Origin: CADEEN01 sp963816315
GTDB lineage: Bacteria; Pseudomonadota; Gammaproteobacteria; Burkholderiales; Burkholderiaceae_C
DNA length: 64,000 bases
Assembly: GCA_963816315.1 (NCBI GenBank)
Contig: CAWFJZ010000004.1
Location: forward strand, 62,001-126,000
Reading direction: 5' to 3'
The translations under genes were made by a program, and so were the position numbers. A model generated the notes under the pieces. The model worked only from the letters and a program-made list of their open reading frames with translations, was not told where the DNA came from and did not search any database. This document shows positions 57,591 to 64,000 of the stretch, piece after piece (the first letter of the stretch is position 1; each line of letters opens with the position of its first letter).

Positions 57591-57815
57591 ATGAACAAGC
57601 TCCTGGCTGCCCTGATCGCTGCTGCATTCGCCACCTCCGGCTTCGCCGCTTCGCACGCCGCGAAGGAAATGAAGAAGGAAGAAGCCAAGCCGGCCGCTGC
57701 CGCCGCTTCCGGCGCCGCCGCGAAGAAGGACGAGATGAAGAAGGACGAGGCCAAGCCGGCTGCCAAGGCCGACGAGAAGAAGCCCGAAATGAAGAAGGAA
57801 GAGCCGAAGAAGTAA
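57591..57815 (+). CDS. Small secreted lysine/alanine-rich protein
   Basis: 74 residues: signal peptide NKLLAALIAAAFATSGFAAS, then a disordered low-complexity chain built of KKxE and AKPAA units (HAAKEMKKEEAKPAAAAASG, AKADEKKPEMKKEEPKK). The AAAGG ribosome site overlaps the palindrome CTTTCGAAAG (57573-57582). A strong terminator follows. No domain is recognisable; similar small periplasmic proteins are common in Burkholderiales and their role is unknown. Confidence 0.8.
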   Translation: MNKLLAALIAAAFATSGFAASHAAKEMKKEEAKPAAAAASGAAAKKDEMKKDEAKPAAKADEKKPEMKKEEPKK

Positions 57816-57832
57816 TCGGCTGTCCCGGATCG

Positions 57833-58138
57833 CTAAACGCCCGGCCCTGCCGGGCGTTTTTCTTTGCGCTGGCCCTTGTAGCGAAGGCGGCGCGCTTCTT
57901 TCGGATCGACCGTGAGGCCGCGGTAGATCTCCACGCGGTCGCCGTCGCGCAGCACTCGCGCCAGATCGCAGCGCCGGCTCCAGACGCCGCAACGCACGGC
58001 GTCGATCAGCAGGCCGTGCCGTTCGAGCAAGCCGCTGGCGATGAGCGCATCGCGCACGGTGCTGGCGGGAAGCAGCACCAGCGCCACGCCATCGACCTGC
58101 CGCGCCGTTGCGCTGTACACGACCTCAACGCGGACCAT
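57833..58138 (-). CDS. rnfH: RnfH-family protein
   Basis: 101-residue beta-grasp protein of the UPF0125/RnfH family: RVEVVYSATARQVDGVALVL, then GVWSRRCDLARVLRDGDRVE and IYRGLTVDPKEARRLRYKGQ. Usually encoded with ratA, as here; it overlaps the ratA 3' end by 14 bases. Function unclear, sometimes called RatB. Confidence 0.93.
   Translation of the reverse strand: MVRVEVVYSATARQVDGVALVLLPASTVRDALIASGLLERHGLLIDAVRCGVWSRRCDLARVLRDGDRVEIYRGLTVDPKEARRLRYKGQRKEKRPAGPGV
57835..57859. terminator. Terminator between the small secreted protein gene and rnfH
   Basis: Perfect 11-bp stem AAACGCCCGGC / GCCGGGCGTTT with a CCT loop and a following TT. The left arm overlaps the rnfH stop, so it can end both convergent transcripts. 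Confidence 0.93.
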
Positions 58139-58589
58139 GCACCTGCTCTGCGCGCTGCACGAAGGAATCGACCAACGTGTTGGCGATGCGGTCGAACACC
58201 GGGCTGATCAACGTTTCGAGGGCCACGTTCGCAAAGGCATAGCGCAGATCGAACTCGATGCGGCACGCCGGCGCGTCGGCATCACGCGCCGTGCCGCCGC
58301 GGGCCACCGGCAAGAACAACCAGGTGCCTTCGAGCTCGGAGAACGGGCCGTCGATCAGCTCGACGCGCACCAGCTCGCCGCTGCGATGGTGGTTGCGCGT
58401 CGTGAACGCATGGCGCAGGCCGCTCTTGGCGAGCGTCAGGCGCGCCGTCATGCCGTCGTTGTGGCGCGCCACCACTTCGGCCTGCGCGCACCAGGGCAGG
58501 AACATCGGGTAGTCCTCCACCGCGGTCACGAGCTCGTACATCTCGCGCGGCGAGTACCACAGCAGGACCGAGCGCTTGACGTGCTTCAT
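58125..58589 (-). CDS. ratA: RatA-family SRPBCC protein (ubiquinone-binding/COQ10-like)
   Basis: 154-residue START/SRPBCC-fold protein. HVKRSVLLWYSPREMYELVT, VEDYPMFLPWCAQAEVVAR and WLFLPVARGG; the end has FDRIANTLVDSFVQRAEQV. E. coli RatA was reported as a ribosome-association toxin and the family is related to COQ10, which aids ubiquinone use; the true role here is open. Its start is 15 bases from the divergent smpB start, so the promoters must lie inside the neighbouring coding sequences. Confidence 0.92.
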   Translation of the reverse strand: MKHVKRSVLLWYSPREMYELVTAVEDYPMFLPWCAQAEVVARHNDGMTARLTLAKSGLRHAFTTRNHHRSGELVRVELIDGPFSELEGTWLFLPVARGGTARDADAPACRIEFDLRYAFANVALETLISPVFDRIANTLVDSFVQRAEQVHGPR

Positions 58590-58604
58590 ATACTGAGTGG
58601 AATT

Positions 58605-59069
58605 ATGTCGATTGCCGAAAACCGCCGCGCGCGCCACGAGTACCACATCGAAGAGACCTACGAAGCCGGTGTCGTGCTCGCGGGCTGGGAGATCAAGGCC
58701 ATCCGCGCCGGCCAGGTGCAACTCACCGACGGCTACGTGCTGATCCGCGACGGCGAGCTGCACCTGATCGGCTGCCGCATCAACCCGTTGCGCTCGGCCT
58801 CGACGCATGTGCTGCCCGAGCCCGACCGCACGAAGAAGCTGTTGATGCACAAGGAAGAGATCAAGCGCCTCGTCGGCAAGGTCGAGCAGCGCGGCTTCAC
58901 GTTGGTGCCGCTGGATCTGCACTTCAAGGGCGGCCATGTGAAAGCGCAGATCGCGCTGGCCAAGGGCAAGGCGCAGCACGACAAGCGTGACACCGAAAAG
59001 CAAAAGGATTGGGAGCGCGAGAAGGGCCGCCTGATGCGGCACAAGGTGTCAGGCGGCAAGAACGCTTAA
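58605..59069 (+). CDS. smpB: SsrA-binding protein SmpB
   Basis: Partner of tmRNA in ribosome rescue. 154 residues: AENRRARHEYHIEETYEAGV, LAGWEIKAIRAGQVQLTDGY, NPLRSASTHVLPEPDRTKKL and the basic C-terminal tail KRDTEKQKDWEREKGRLMR. The frame is intact. The tmRNA gene itself is not in the window. The 3' end overlaps metC by 21 bases on the other strand. Confidence 0.97.
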   Translation: MSIAENRRARHEYHIEETYEAGVVLAGWEIKAIRAGQVQLTDGYVLIRDGELHLIGCRINPLRSASTHVLPEPDRTKKLLMHKEEIKRLVGKVEQRGFTLVPLDLHFKGGHVKAQIALAKGKAQHDKRDTEKQKDWEREKGRLMRHKVSGGKNA

Positions 59070-60233
59070 CGTTGAACTCAGCGCTTGGCTCGCATCGGCG
59101 ATCAGGTCTTCGATGGCTTCGAGGCCGATGCAAAAGCGGATCAACGTGCCGCGGTACGGCGCGCCTTGGTCGCGAATCGCCTTCGGGTCGTAAGGCAAGA
59201 CGAGGCTGATCGGCCCGGCCCAGCTGTAGCCGATGCGAAACAGCTTCAGCGCATCGACGAAGGCATCGGTCTGCGCGGTGCCGAAGCGCGGATCGACCTC
59301 CACCGTCACCAGCCCCGCGGCCGCGCTGCAATGCGAAGCCCAGTGCTCATGGCCCGGCGAGCCCGGCAAGGCCGGGTGCAGCACGCGCACGAACTCCTTG
59401 CGCGACTGGCACCACGCTGCGAAGGCACGACCTGATGCATCCTGCGCCGCATAGCGCAGCGCCATCGACGGCAGCGCGCGCAGCACCAGCTCGACATCGT
59501 TGACGCCGACGCCGTGGCCGACGCGGCTGCGCGACAGTGCCAGCGTGCGGTAGAGCGCTTCGTCGCGGCAGGTCACCGAGCCCATCAGAACGTCGCCGCC
59601 GCCGGACGGGTATTTGGTCAGCGCGTGGATCGTCACGTCGATGCCCAATGCGAACGCATCGAACGCGATGCCCGCGCCCCAAGTGTTGTCGAGCGCGATC
59701 ACCGCCTGCGGCGCGCGCTCACGCACCACGCGGACCAGCGCGCGCAGATCGGGGAACTCCAGCGTCACCGAGCCCGCCGCTTCGAGCCAGACGAGTTTTG
59801 TCGCCGGCGTGATCGCCGCCGCGAGCGATGCGGCATCCATCGCGTCATAGACCGCGTGAACGATGCCCCACGCCGCCAGCTCGGTGCGCGTGAACGTCTT
59901 GTTCGGTCCGTAAGCGTTGTGCGGCAGCAGCACCTGGTCGCCCGACTTCAGCAGCGCGATATCGACCATTGTCACCGCCGCCAGGCCGCTCGACACGAGC
60001 ATCGTGTGCTTGCCGCCTTCGAGCGTGGCGATGCGCTCTTCGAGCGTGAAGCTCGTCGGCGTGCCGTGCAGGCCGTAGGTGTAGGCGCTGCGATCGAGCC
60101 ACTGGCGCGAGCGCATCGCGGCCACGTTGTCGAAGAAGACGGTCGAGCCCTTGTGCACCGGCACGGCCGGCGAGGCGAAACCCTGCGGCGGCGTGTACGG
60201 ATGGTGGATGAGTTGCGTTGTTTTCTGCGTCAC
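59049..60233 (-). CDS. metC: Cystathionine beta-lyase
   Basis: PLP enzyme of the Cys/Met metabolism family that cleaves cystathionine to homocysteine. 394 residues. YGLHGTPTSFTLEERIATLE, SSGLAAVTMVDIALLKSGDQ, VIALDNTWGAGIAFDAFALG and the PLP lysine in IHALTKYPSGGGDVLMGSV. SYSWAGPISL-like segment (GYSWAGPISLVLPYD) supports the MetC subgroup. The start overlaps the rimO stop. Confidence 0.94.
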   Translation of the reverse strand: MTQKTTQLIHHPYTPPQGFASPAVPVHKGSTVFFDNVAAMRSRQWLDRSAYTYGLHGTPTSFTLEERIATLEGGKHTMLVSSGLAAVTMVDIALLKSGDQVLLPHNAYGPNKTFTRTELAAWGIVHAVYDAMDAASLAAAITPATKLVWLEAAGSVTLEFPDLRALVRVVRERAPQAVIALDNTWGAGIAFDAFALGIDVTIHALTKYPSGGGDVLMGSVTCRDEALYRTLALSRSRVGHGVGVNDVELVLRALPSMALRYAAQDASGRAFAAWCQSRKEFVRVLHPALPGSPGHEHWASHCSAAAGLVTVEVDPRFGTAQTDAFVDALKLFRIGYSWAGPISLVLPYDPKAIRDQGAPYRGTLIRFCIGLEAIEDLIADASQALSSTLSVLAA

Positions 60234-61608
60234 AGCGCCACTCCGATCAAATCGTGACCTTCTGCGGCGACGATCTTTGCGCGCACGAACTCGCCGACCT
60301 TGAGCGTCCTGCTCGCTTTCTCCGGCGGCAACAGGCGCACCGTGCCATCGATCTCCGGCGCATCGGCGTAGCTGCGCCCCACCCCGCCCTTGCGGCCGAG
60401 CGCCGGCGCGCTGTCGATCAGCACCTGCATCGTCGCGCCGACGCGGCGCTGCAAGCGCGCCGATGAGGCGGCTTCGGCCGCAGCCATGAAGCGCGCTCGG
60501 CGGTCTTCACGCACGTCGGTCGGCAGCATGCCAGGCAACTCGTTGGCCGCGGCACCCTTAACCGGCGAGTACGCGAAGCACCCTGCCCTGTCGATGCCCG
60601 CTTCGCCGACGAACTGCAGCAGGTGCTCGAACTCGGCTTCTGTTTCACCCGGAAAGCCGGCGATGAACGTGCTGCGCACGACGAGTTCGGGACAAGCTGC
60701 ACGCGCCAACGCTGCAACCGCTCCAGGTTCTTCTCGCCACTGGCCGGTCGCTTCATGCGCTTGAGCACCTCCGGGTGCGAATGCTGGAACGGCACGTCGA
60801 GGTAGGGCAGGACGCGGCCCGAGGCCATCAGCGGCAGCACGTCATCGACATGCGGATACGGATAAACGTAATGCAGCCGCACCCACGCGCCATGCGCATC
60901 GGCGATCTCGCCGAGCTTCTCGCACAAGTCGAGCATGCGCGTCTTCACCGGCGCACCGTTCCAGAAACCGGTGCGGTACTTCAGATCGACGCCGTACGCA
61001 CTCGTGTCCTGGCTGACGACGAGCAGCTCCTTCACCCCCGCTTCGAACAGCCGCTGCGCTTCGTTCAGCACATCGCCGATCGGCCGCGACACCAGATCGC
61101 CGCGCATCGACGGGATGATGCAGAAGGTGCAGCGGTGGTTGCAGCCTTCGCTGATCTTCAGGTACGCGTAGTGCTTGGGCGTCAGCTTGATGCCCTGCGC
61201 TGGGACCAGGTCGGTGAACGGGTCGTGCGGCTTCGGCAAATGCACATGCACCGCATCCATCACCTCCTGCGTCGCATGCGGCCCCGTCACGGCGAGCACC
61301 TTCGGATGCACCGATCGCACGAGGTTGCCGCCGTCGTCGCCCGCCTTGGCGCCGAGGCAGCCGGTGACGATGACCTTGCCGTTGGCGGCCAGCGCCTCGC
61401 CGATCGCGTCGAGGCTTTCTTTCACCGCATCGTCGATGAAGCCGCAGGTGTTGACGATGACGAGATCCGCGCCCGCGTAGTTCTTGCTCGTCGTGTAGCC
61501 CTCGGCGGAGAGCTGGGTCAGGATCAGTTCGGAGTCGGTCAGCGCCTTCGGGCAGCCGAGAGAAACAAAGCCGACCTTGGGCGCGGCAACAACAGGGGAT
61601 TCAGTCAT
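60230..61608 (-). CDS. rimO: Ribosomal protein S12 methylthiotransferase RimO (one frame break)
   Basis: Radical-SAM enzyme that methylthiolates an aspartate of ribosomal protein S12. The N-terminal cluster cysteines are in VSLGCPKALTDSE, VNTCGFIDDAV and VTGCLGAKAG; the radical-SAM cluster is EGCNHRCTFCIIPSMRG. A C-terminal TRAM domain follows (GVGRSYADAPEIDG, VGEFVRAKIVAAEGHDL). A two-base insertion (CG repeated) or one-base loss near 60703 breaks the frame between RLQRWR and ACPELVVRSTFIAGFPGET. Confidence 0.94.
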
Positions 61609-61629
61609 GCGCGGGATTGTCCCGCAACA

Positions 61630-62151
61630 TCACTTCTTCGGCGGCACGAAGCCCGGGAACAGCGCGCCGGCCGGCCCCATCTGCTGCTGCATCTTCTCGA
61701 AGTAGCTGCGCGATTGCTCGAGGTAGTTGCCCATCAGGCCCTGCACCGACGCCACCGGGTTGGCCAGAGCCTGTTGCGCGAGCTGAGCCTGCATCTGCGC
61801 CGCGGCTTTGAGGTTCTGCTCCAACACCGCGCCCATCGCGCCCTGCATCGCGTGGCCGTAGAAGCGGATGATCTGCGACAACATCTCGGTGGAGAACATC
61901 GGCACGCCGCCGCTCTCCTCTTCGAGAATGATCTGCAGCAGGATGCTGCGCGTCAGCTCAGCGCTGTCCTTGGCGTCGCGGACTTCGAAGTCTTCGCCGT
62001 CGAGCACCATCCGCTTGACGTCGGCCAGCGTGATGTAGCTGCTCGACTGCGTGTCGTATAGGCGCCGGTTCGGGTACTTCTTGAGCACGCGCACGCCACT
62101 GCTCGCGCCGCCGGCCGGTGGCTTTGTGCTGGGACGACGTGTGGTGGTCAT
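61630..62151 (-). CDS. phaR: Polyhydroxyalkanoate synthesis repressor PhaR
   Basis: DNA- and PHA-binding regulator that represses phasin genes. RVLKKYPNRRLYDTQSSSYI and LADVKRMVLDGEDFEVRDAK form the N-terminal DNA-binding part; the C-terminal half is glutamine/alanine-rich (AAAQMQAQLAQQALANPVAS). 173 residues. A TAGAAT close to the ATG (about nine bases) hints at a very short or absent leader. Its presence implies PHA storage in this organism. Confidence 0.96.
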   Translation of the reverse strand: MTTTRRPSTKPPAGGASSGVRVLKKYPNRRLYDTQSSSYITLADVKRMVLDGEDFEVRDAKDSAELTRSILLQIILEEESGGVPMFSTEMLSQIIRFYGHAMQGAMGAVLEQNLKAAAQMQAQLAQQALANPVASVQGLMGNYLEQSRSYFEKMQQQMGPAGALFPGFVPPKK

Positions 62152-62259
62152 GGCAAAACCATTCTAGGAGGGGCAGCAGCGAAGGCGCATTGTGCGTGCT
62201 TTAGGCGCTCTCAAGAAGACGCCGGGCCGCCAAGTTTTCTTGCGCCCCCACGGGGGGCC

Positions 62260-62279
62260 GGGCCGGGCAATCCCGGCCC
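62260..62279. terminator. GC-rich hairpin after deoA
   Basis: GGGCCGGG and CCCGGCCC form a perfect 8-bp stem around CAAT, just past the deoA stop on the minus strand. No clear T run follows, so it may instead be part of an interspersed element that continues to 62215 (CCCCCACGGGGGG core). The rest of 62152-62287 holds no gene. Confidence 0.5.
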
Positions 62280-62287
62280 TTGGGGGC

Positions 62288-63604
62288 TCACAAGCGCTCG
62301 ATCACGGCAGGGCCTTGCGCCGGCGCTCGCGGCGCCATCCGAATCGCCTGCGCGATGCGCGCCATGGCGGCCTGTGCAGACTCGCGGCTGGACGCGTGGA
62401 CATGCAGCAGCGGCTCGCCCGCGCTCACGCGAGCGCCGACCGGCAGCATGTGCGACAGGCCGACACGCGGATCGACCGCGTCGCTGGCGATGCGCCGTCC
62501 CCCGCCCAACGCGACGATGGCCAATCCGATCTCGCGTGTGTCGGTGGCCGCGATCACGCCGTCCATCGATGACGGCAGCGGCAGCGTGAAGCGCGCTTTG
62601 GGCAGACCGGCAAAGCGCGCCGAGAGCACGTTGCGCGGCCCGCCGAGCGCGGCCACCATGCGCGCGAACCGATCTGCCGCCGCACCGCTGTCGAGCGCGC
62701 GGCGAGCCTGCGCTGCACCGGCTTTTGCATCGCCACACAACCCCGACAGCGCCAGCATCTCGCCGCACAGCGCCAGCGTCACCGCTTCCAGGCGCGGCTC
62801 GCGCGAGCCGCGGCCGGTGAGAAAGTCGATCGCCTCTTGAACTTCGAGCGCATTGCCGGCGGTGCGGCCGAGGACCTGGTTCATGTCGGTGATCAAGGCG
62901 CGCGCCGGCAAGCCGGCGCCGGCCGCCACCTGCACGATGCTGTGCGCCAACACACGCGCCGCATCGGTGGTGGCGCAGAAGGCGCCGTTGCCGGCCTTCA
63001 CATCCATGACCAGAAACTGCAGGCCCGCGGCAAGCTTCTTCGACAGGATGCTGGCGGTGATCAGCGGCACCGACTCCACCGTCGCCGTGACATCGCGAAT
63101 CGCATACAGCCGCCGGTCGGCCGGCGCCACGCGCGCGCTGGCGCCGACGATCGCGCAACCCGCTTCGCGCAGCGCACGCGTCAGCAACGCGCGCGACGGC
63201 ATCACGTCGTAACCGGCGAGGCTCTGCATCTTGTCTAGCGTGCCGCCGGTGTGGCCGAGGCCGCGGCCGCTGATCATCGGCACGACGCCACCGCACGCAG
63301 CGACGATCGGCGCCAGCATCAGGCTGACCTTGTCGCCGACGCCGCCGGTGGAATGTTTGTCGAGGACCGGGCCGTCGAGCTTCGCGCCGGACCAGTCGAG
63401 CACCGTGCCCGAGCTCGTCATCGCACGCGTCAGTGCCGCGGTTTCGGCGTGCGTCATGCCGTTGAGCAGAATCGCCATCGCCAGCGCCGCCACCTGGCCC
63501 TCGCTCCACGAACGATCGACCAGGCCGCGCACGAAGGCGTCGATCTGCGCATCGCCGAGCGCGCGGCCGTCGCGCTTGGCGCGGATGATCTCTGCGGGCG
63601 TCAC
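62288..63604 (-). CDS. deoA: Thymidine phosphorylase
   Basis: Phosphorolyses thymidine to thymine and deoxyribose-1-phosphate for nucleoside salvage. 438 residues from GTG 63604. Phosphate-binding motif DKHSTGGVGDKVSLML, GGVVPMISGRGLGHTGGTLD, DRRLYAIRDVTATVESVPLI and MDVKAGNGAFC. The C-terminal domain begins near residue 340 (GVIAATDTREIGLAIV). It follows deoC by three bases, forming a deo operon. Confidence 0.96.
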   Translation of the reverse strand: MTPAEIIRAKRDGRALGDAQIDAFVRGLVDRSWSEGQVAALAMAILLNGMTHAETAALTRAMTSSGTVLDWSGAKLDGPVLDKHSTGGVGDKVSLMLAPIVAACGGVVPMISGRGLGHTGGTLDKMQSLAGYDVMPSRALLTRALREAGCAIVGASARVAPADRRLYAIRDVTATVESVPLITASILSKKLAAGLQFLVMDVKAGNGAFCATTDAARVLAHSIVQVAAGAGLPARALITDMNQVLGRTAGNALEVQEAIDFLTGRGSREPRLEAVTLALCGEMLALSGLCGDAKAGAAQARRALDSGAAADRFARMVAALGGPRNVLSARFAGLPKARFTLPLPSSMDGVIAATDTREIGLAIVALGGGRRIASDAVDPRVGLSHMLPVGARVSAGEPLLHVHASSRESAQAAMARIAQAIRMAPRAPAQGPAVIERL

Positions 63605-63607
63605 CGT

Positions 63608-64000
63608 TCAGTACGACGACGATGGCGGCGTGGCCGGCGCATGGCCACCCGACAACACGCGCAGGATGTCGCCGAGCAGCCCGCTGGCGCCGAAACGCAG
63701 GCGCGCCGGCTTGGCCGCACCGGGTCCGAGGATCTGCCGCGCCAGCAGGATGTAGCTCGCCGCGTCGGCCACCGTGCGGATGCCGCCCGAGGCCTTGAAG
63801 CCGACGGCCGGGCCACGCTGGTGGGCAGCCATGACGCTCATCATCTCGCGCGCCGCTGCCAGCGACGCGCCGTGCGCGGTCTTGCCGGTGCTGGTCTTGA
63901 GGAAGTCCACGCCGGCATCGAGGCCGATCCGGCAGGCCTGCCGGATCGCTGCGGCCGACGGCAGCTCGCCCGACTCGATGATCAGTTTCAGCCGCGCGCC
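63608..64000 (-). CDS. deoC: Deoxyribose-phosphate aldolase, partial (5' end outside window)
   Basis: C-terminal 130 or so residues of DeoC, which cleaves deoxyribose-5-phosphate to glyceraldehyde-3-phosphate and acetaldehyde. Reading from the window edge: LKLIIESGELPSAAAIRQAC, then the Schiff-base lysine in DFLKTSTGKTAHGAS and the second active-site lysine in VGFKASGGIRTVADA. The C-terminus (SGGHAPATPPSSSY) ends in the YxxxxY-poor tail with a terminal tyrosine, as in class II-like DeoC. The N-terminal half lies beyond base 64000. Confidence 0.93.
   Translation of the reverse strand, partial: GARLKLIIESGELPSAAAIRQACRIGLDAGVDFLKTSTGKTAHGASLAAAREMMSVMAAHQRGPAVGFKASGGIRTVADAASYILLARQILGPGAAKPARLRFGASGLLGDILRVLSGGHAPATPPSSSY

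Overview
The window is a high-GC (roughly two thirds G+C), gene-dense bacterial chromosome segment. Protein content points to a betaproteobacterium of the order Burkholderiales, near the Comamonadaceae/Sphaerotilaceae (Rubrivivax-Leptothrix-like). Supporting signs are a DUF3138-type porin, a DUF4936 protein, PhaR, the ratA/smpB divergent pair, the order cysS-glycosylase-accA-tilS-lysC-tRNA-Ser, and interspersed palindromes containing CCTGAGCTTGTCGAAGGG. The genus cannot be fixed from the sequence alone.

Layout. 1-5.5 kb (+): a multihaem cytochrome c and the cytochrome c maturation run ccmC-D-E-F-G-H. 5.4-23.3 kb (-): one long same-strand block for agmatine and putrescine use: agmatinase, omega-aminotransferase, PuuB, PuuD, PuuA, an SpuC-type aminotransferase, PotF-G-H-I uptake, an outer-membrane porin, PuuC, GabT, a second glutamine-synthetase-like ligase and an EamA transporter. 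23.3-26.7 kb: isocitrate lyase, a periplasmic M20 peptidase and a CsbD protein. 26.8-33.8 kb: S9 peptidase lipoprotein, Fe-type alcohol dehydrogenase, esterase, a thioesterase-GNAT fusion, an NRDE protein, DUF4936 and YgfZ. 33.9-38.4 kb (+): the tightly overlapped mltG-tmk-holB-pilZ-tatD-ankyrin operon. 38.5-40 kb: a small unknown protein, a DUF72 protein and tRNA-Ser(GCU). 40-45.6 kb (-): cysS-HhH glycosylase-accA-tilS-lysC. 45.7-48.4 kb (+): two cyclophilins, LpxH and MtfA. 48.4-51.5 kb: clpS-clpA and a cold-shock gene. 51.5-53.5 kb (-): a VOC protein, a BNR-repeat protein and a diglycine MoaD/ThiS-like protein. 53.6-56.1 kb: a complete IS66 element. 56.2-64 kb: icd, rnfH-ratA | smpB, metC, rimO, phaR, deoA and a partial deoC.

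How the genes work together. The 18-kb polyamine block encodes almost a complete route: outer-membrane passage, ABC import, agmatine to putrescine, the gamma-glutamyl pathway (PuuA-B-C-D) to GABA, and GABA transamination. No succinate-semialdehyde dehydrogenase and no dedicated regulator lie in the block. Possible IclR-type operator half-sites lie between agmatinase and the divergent isocitrate lyase gene.

Two features stand out at DNA level. The IS66 copy, with a perfect 8-bp target duplication, sits exactly in the loop of what reads as the icd Rho-independent terminator, and its transposase genes point the same way as icd. Second, about 26 genes or gene segments are broken by frame shifts that are almost all single-base insertions, often in short homopolymers, with conserved motifs intact on both sides. 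They hit even cysS, which is normally essential. I read these as sequence or assembly errors rather than decay, and annotate each affected gene as one unit.
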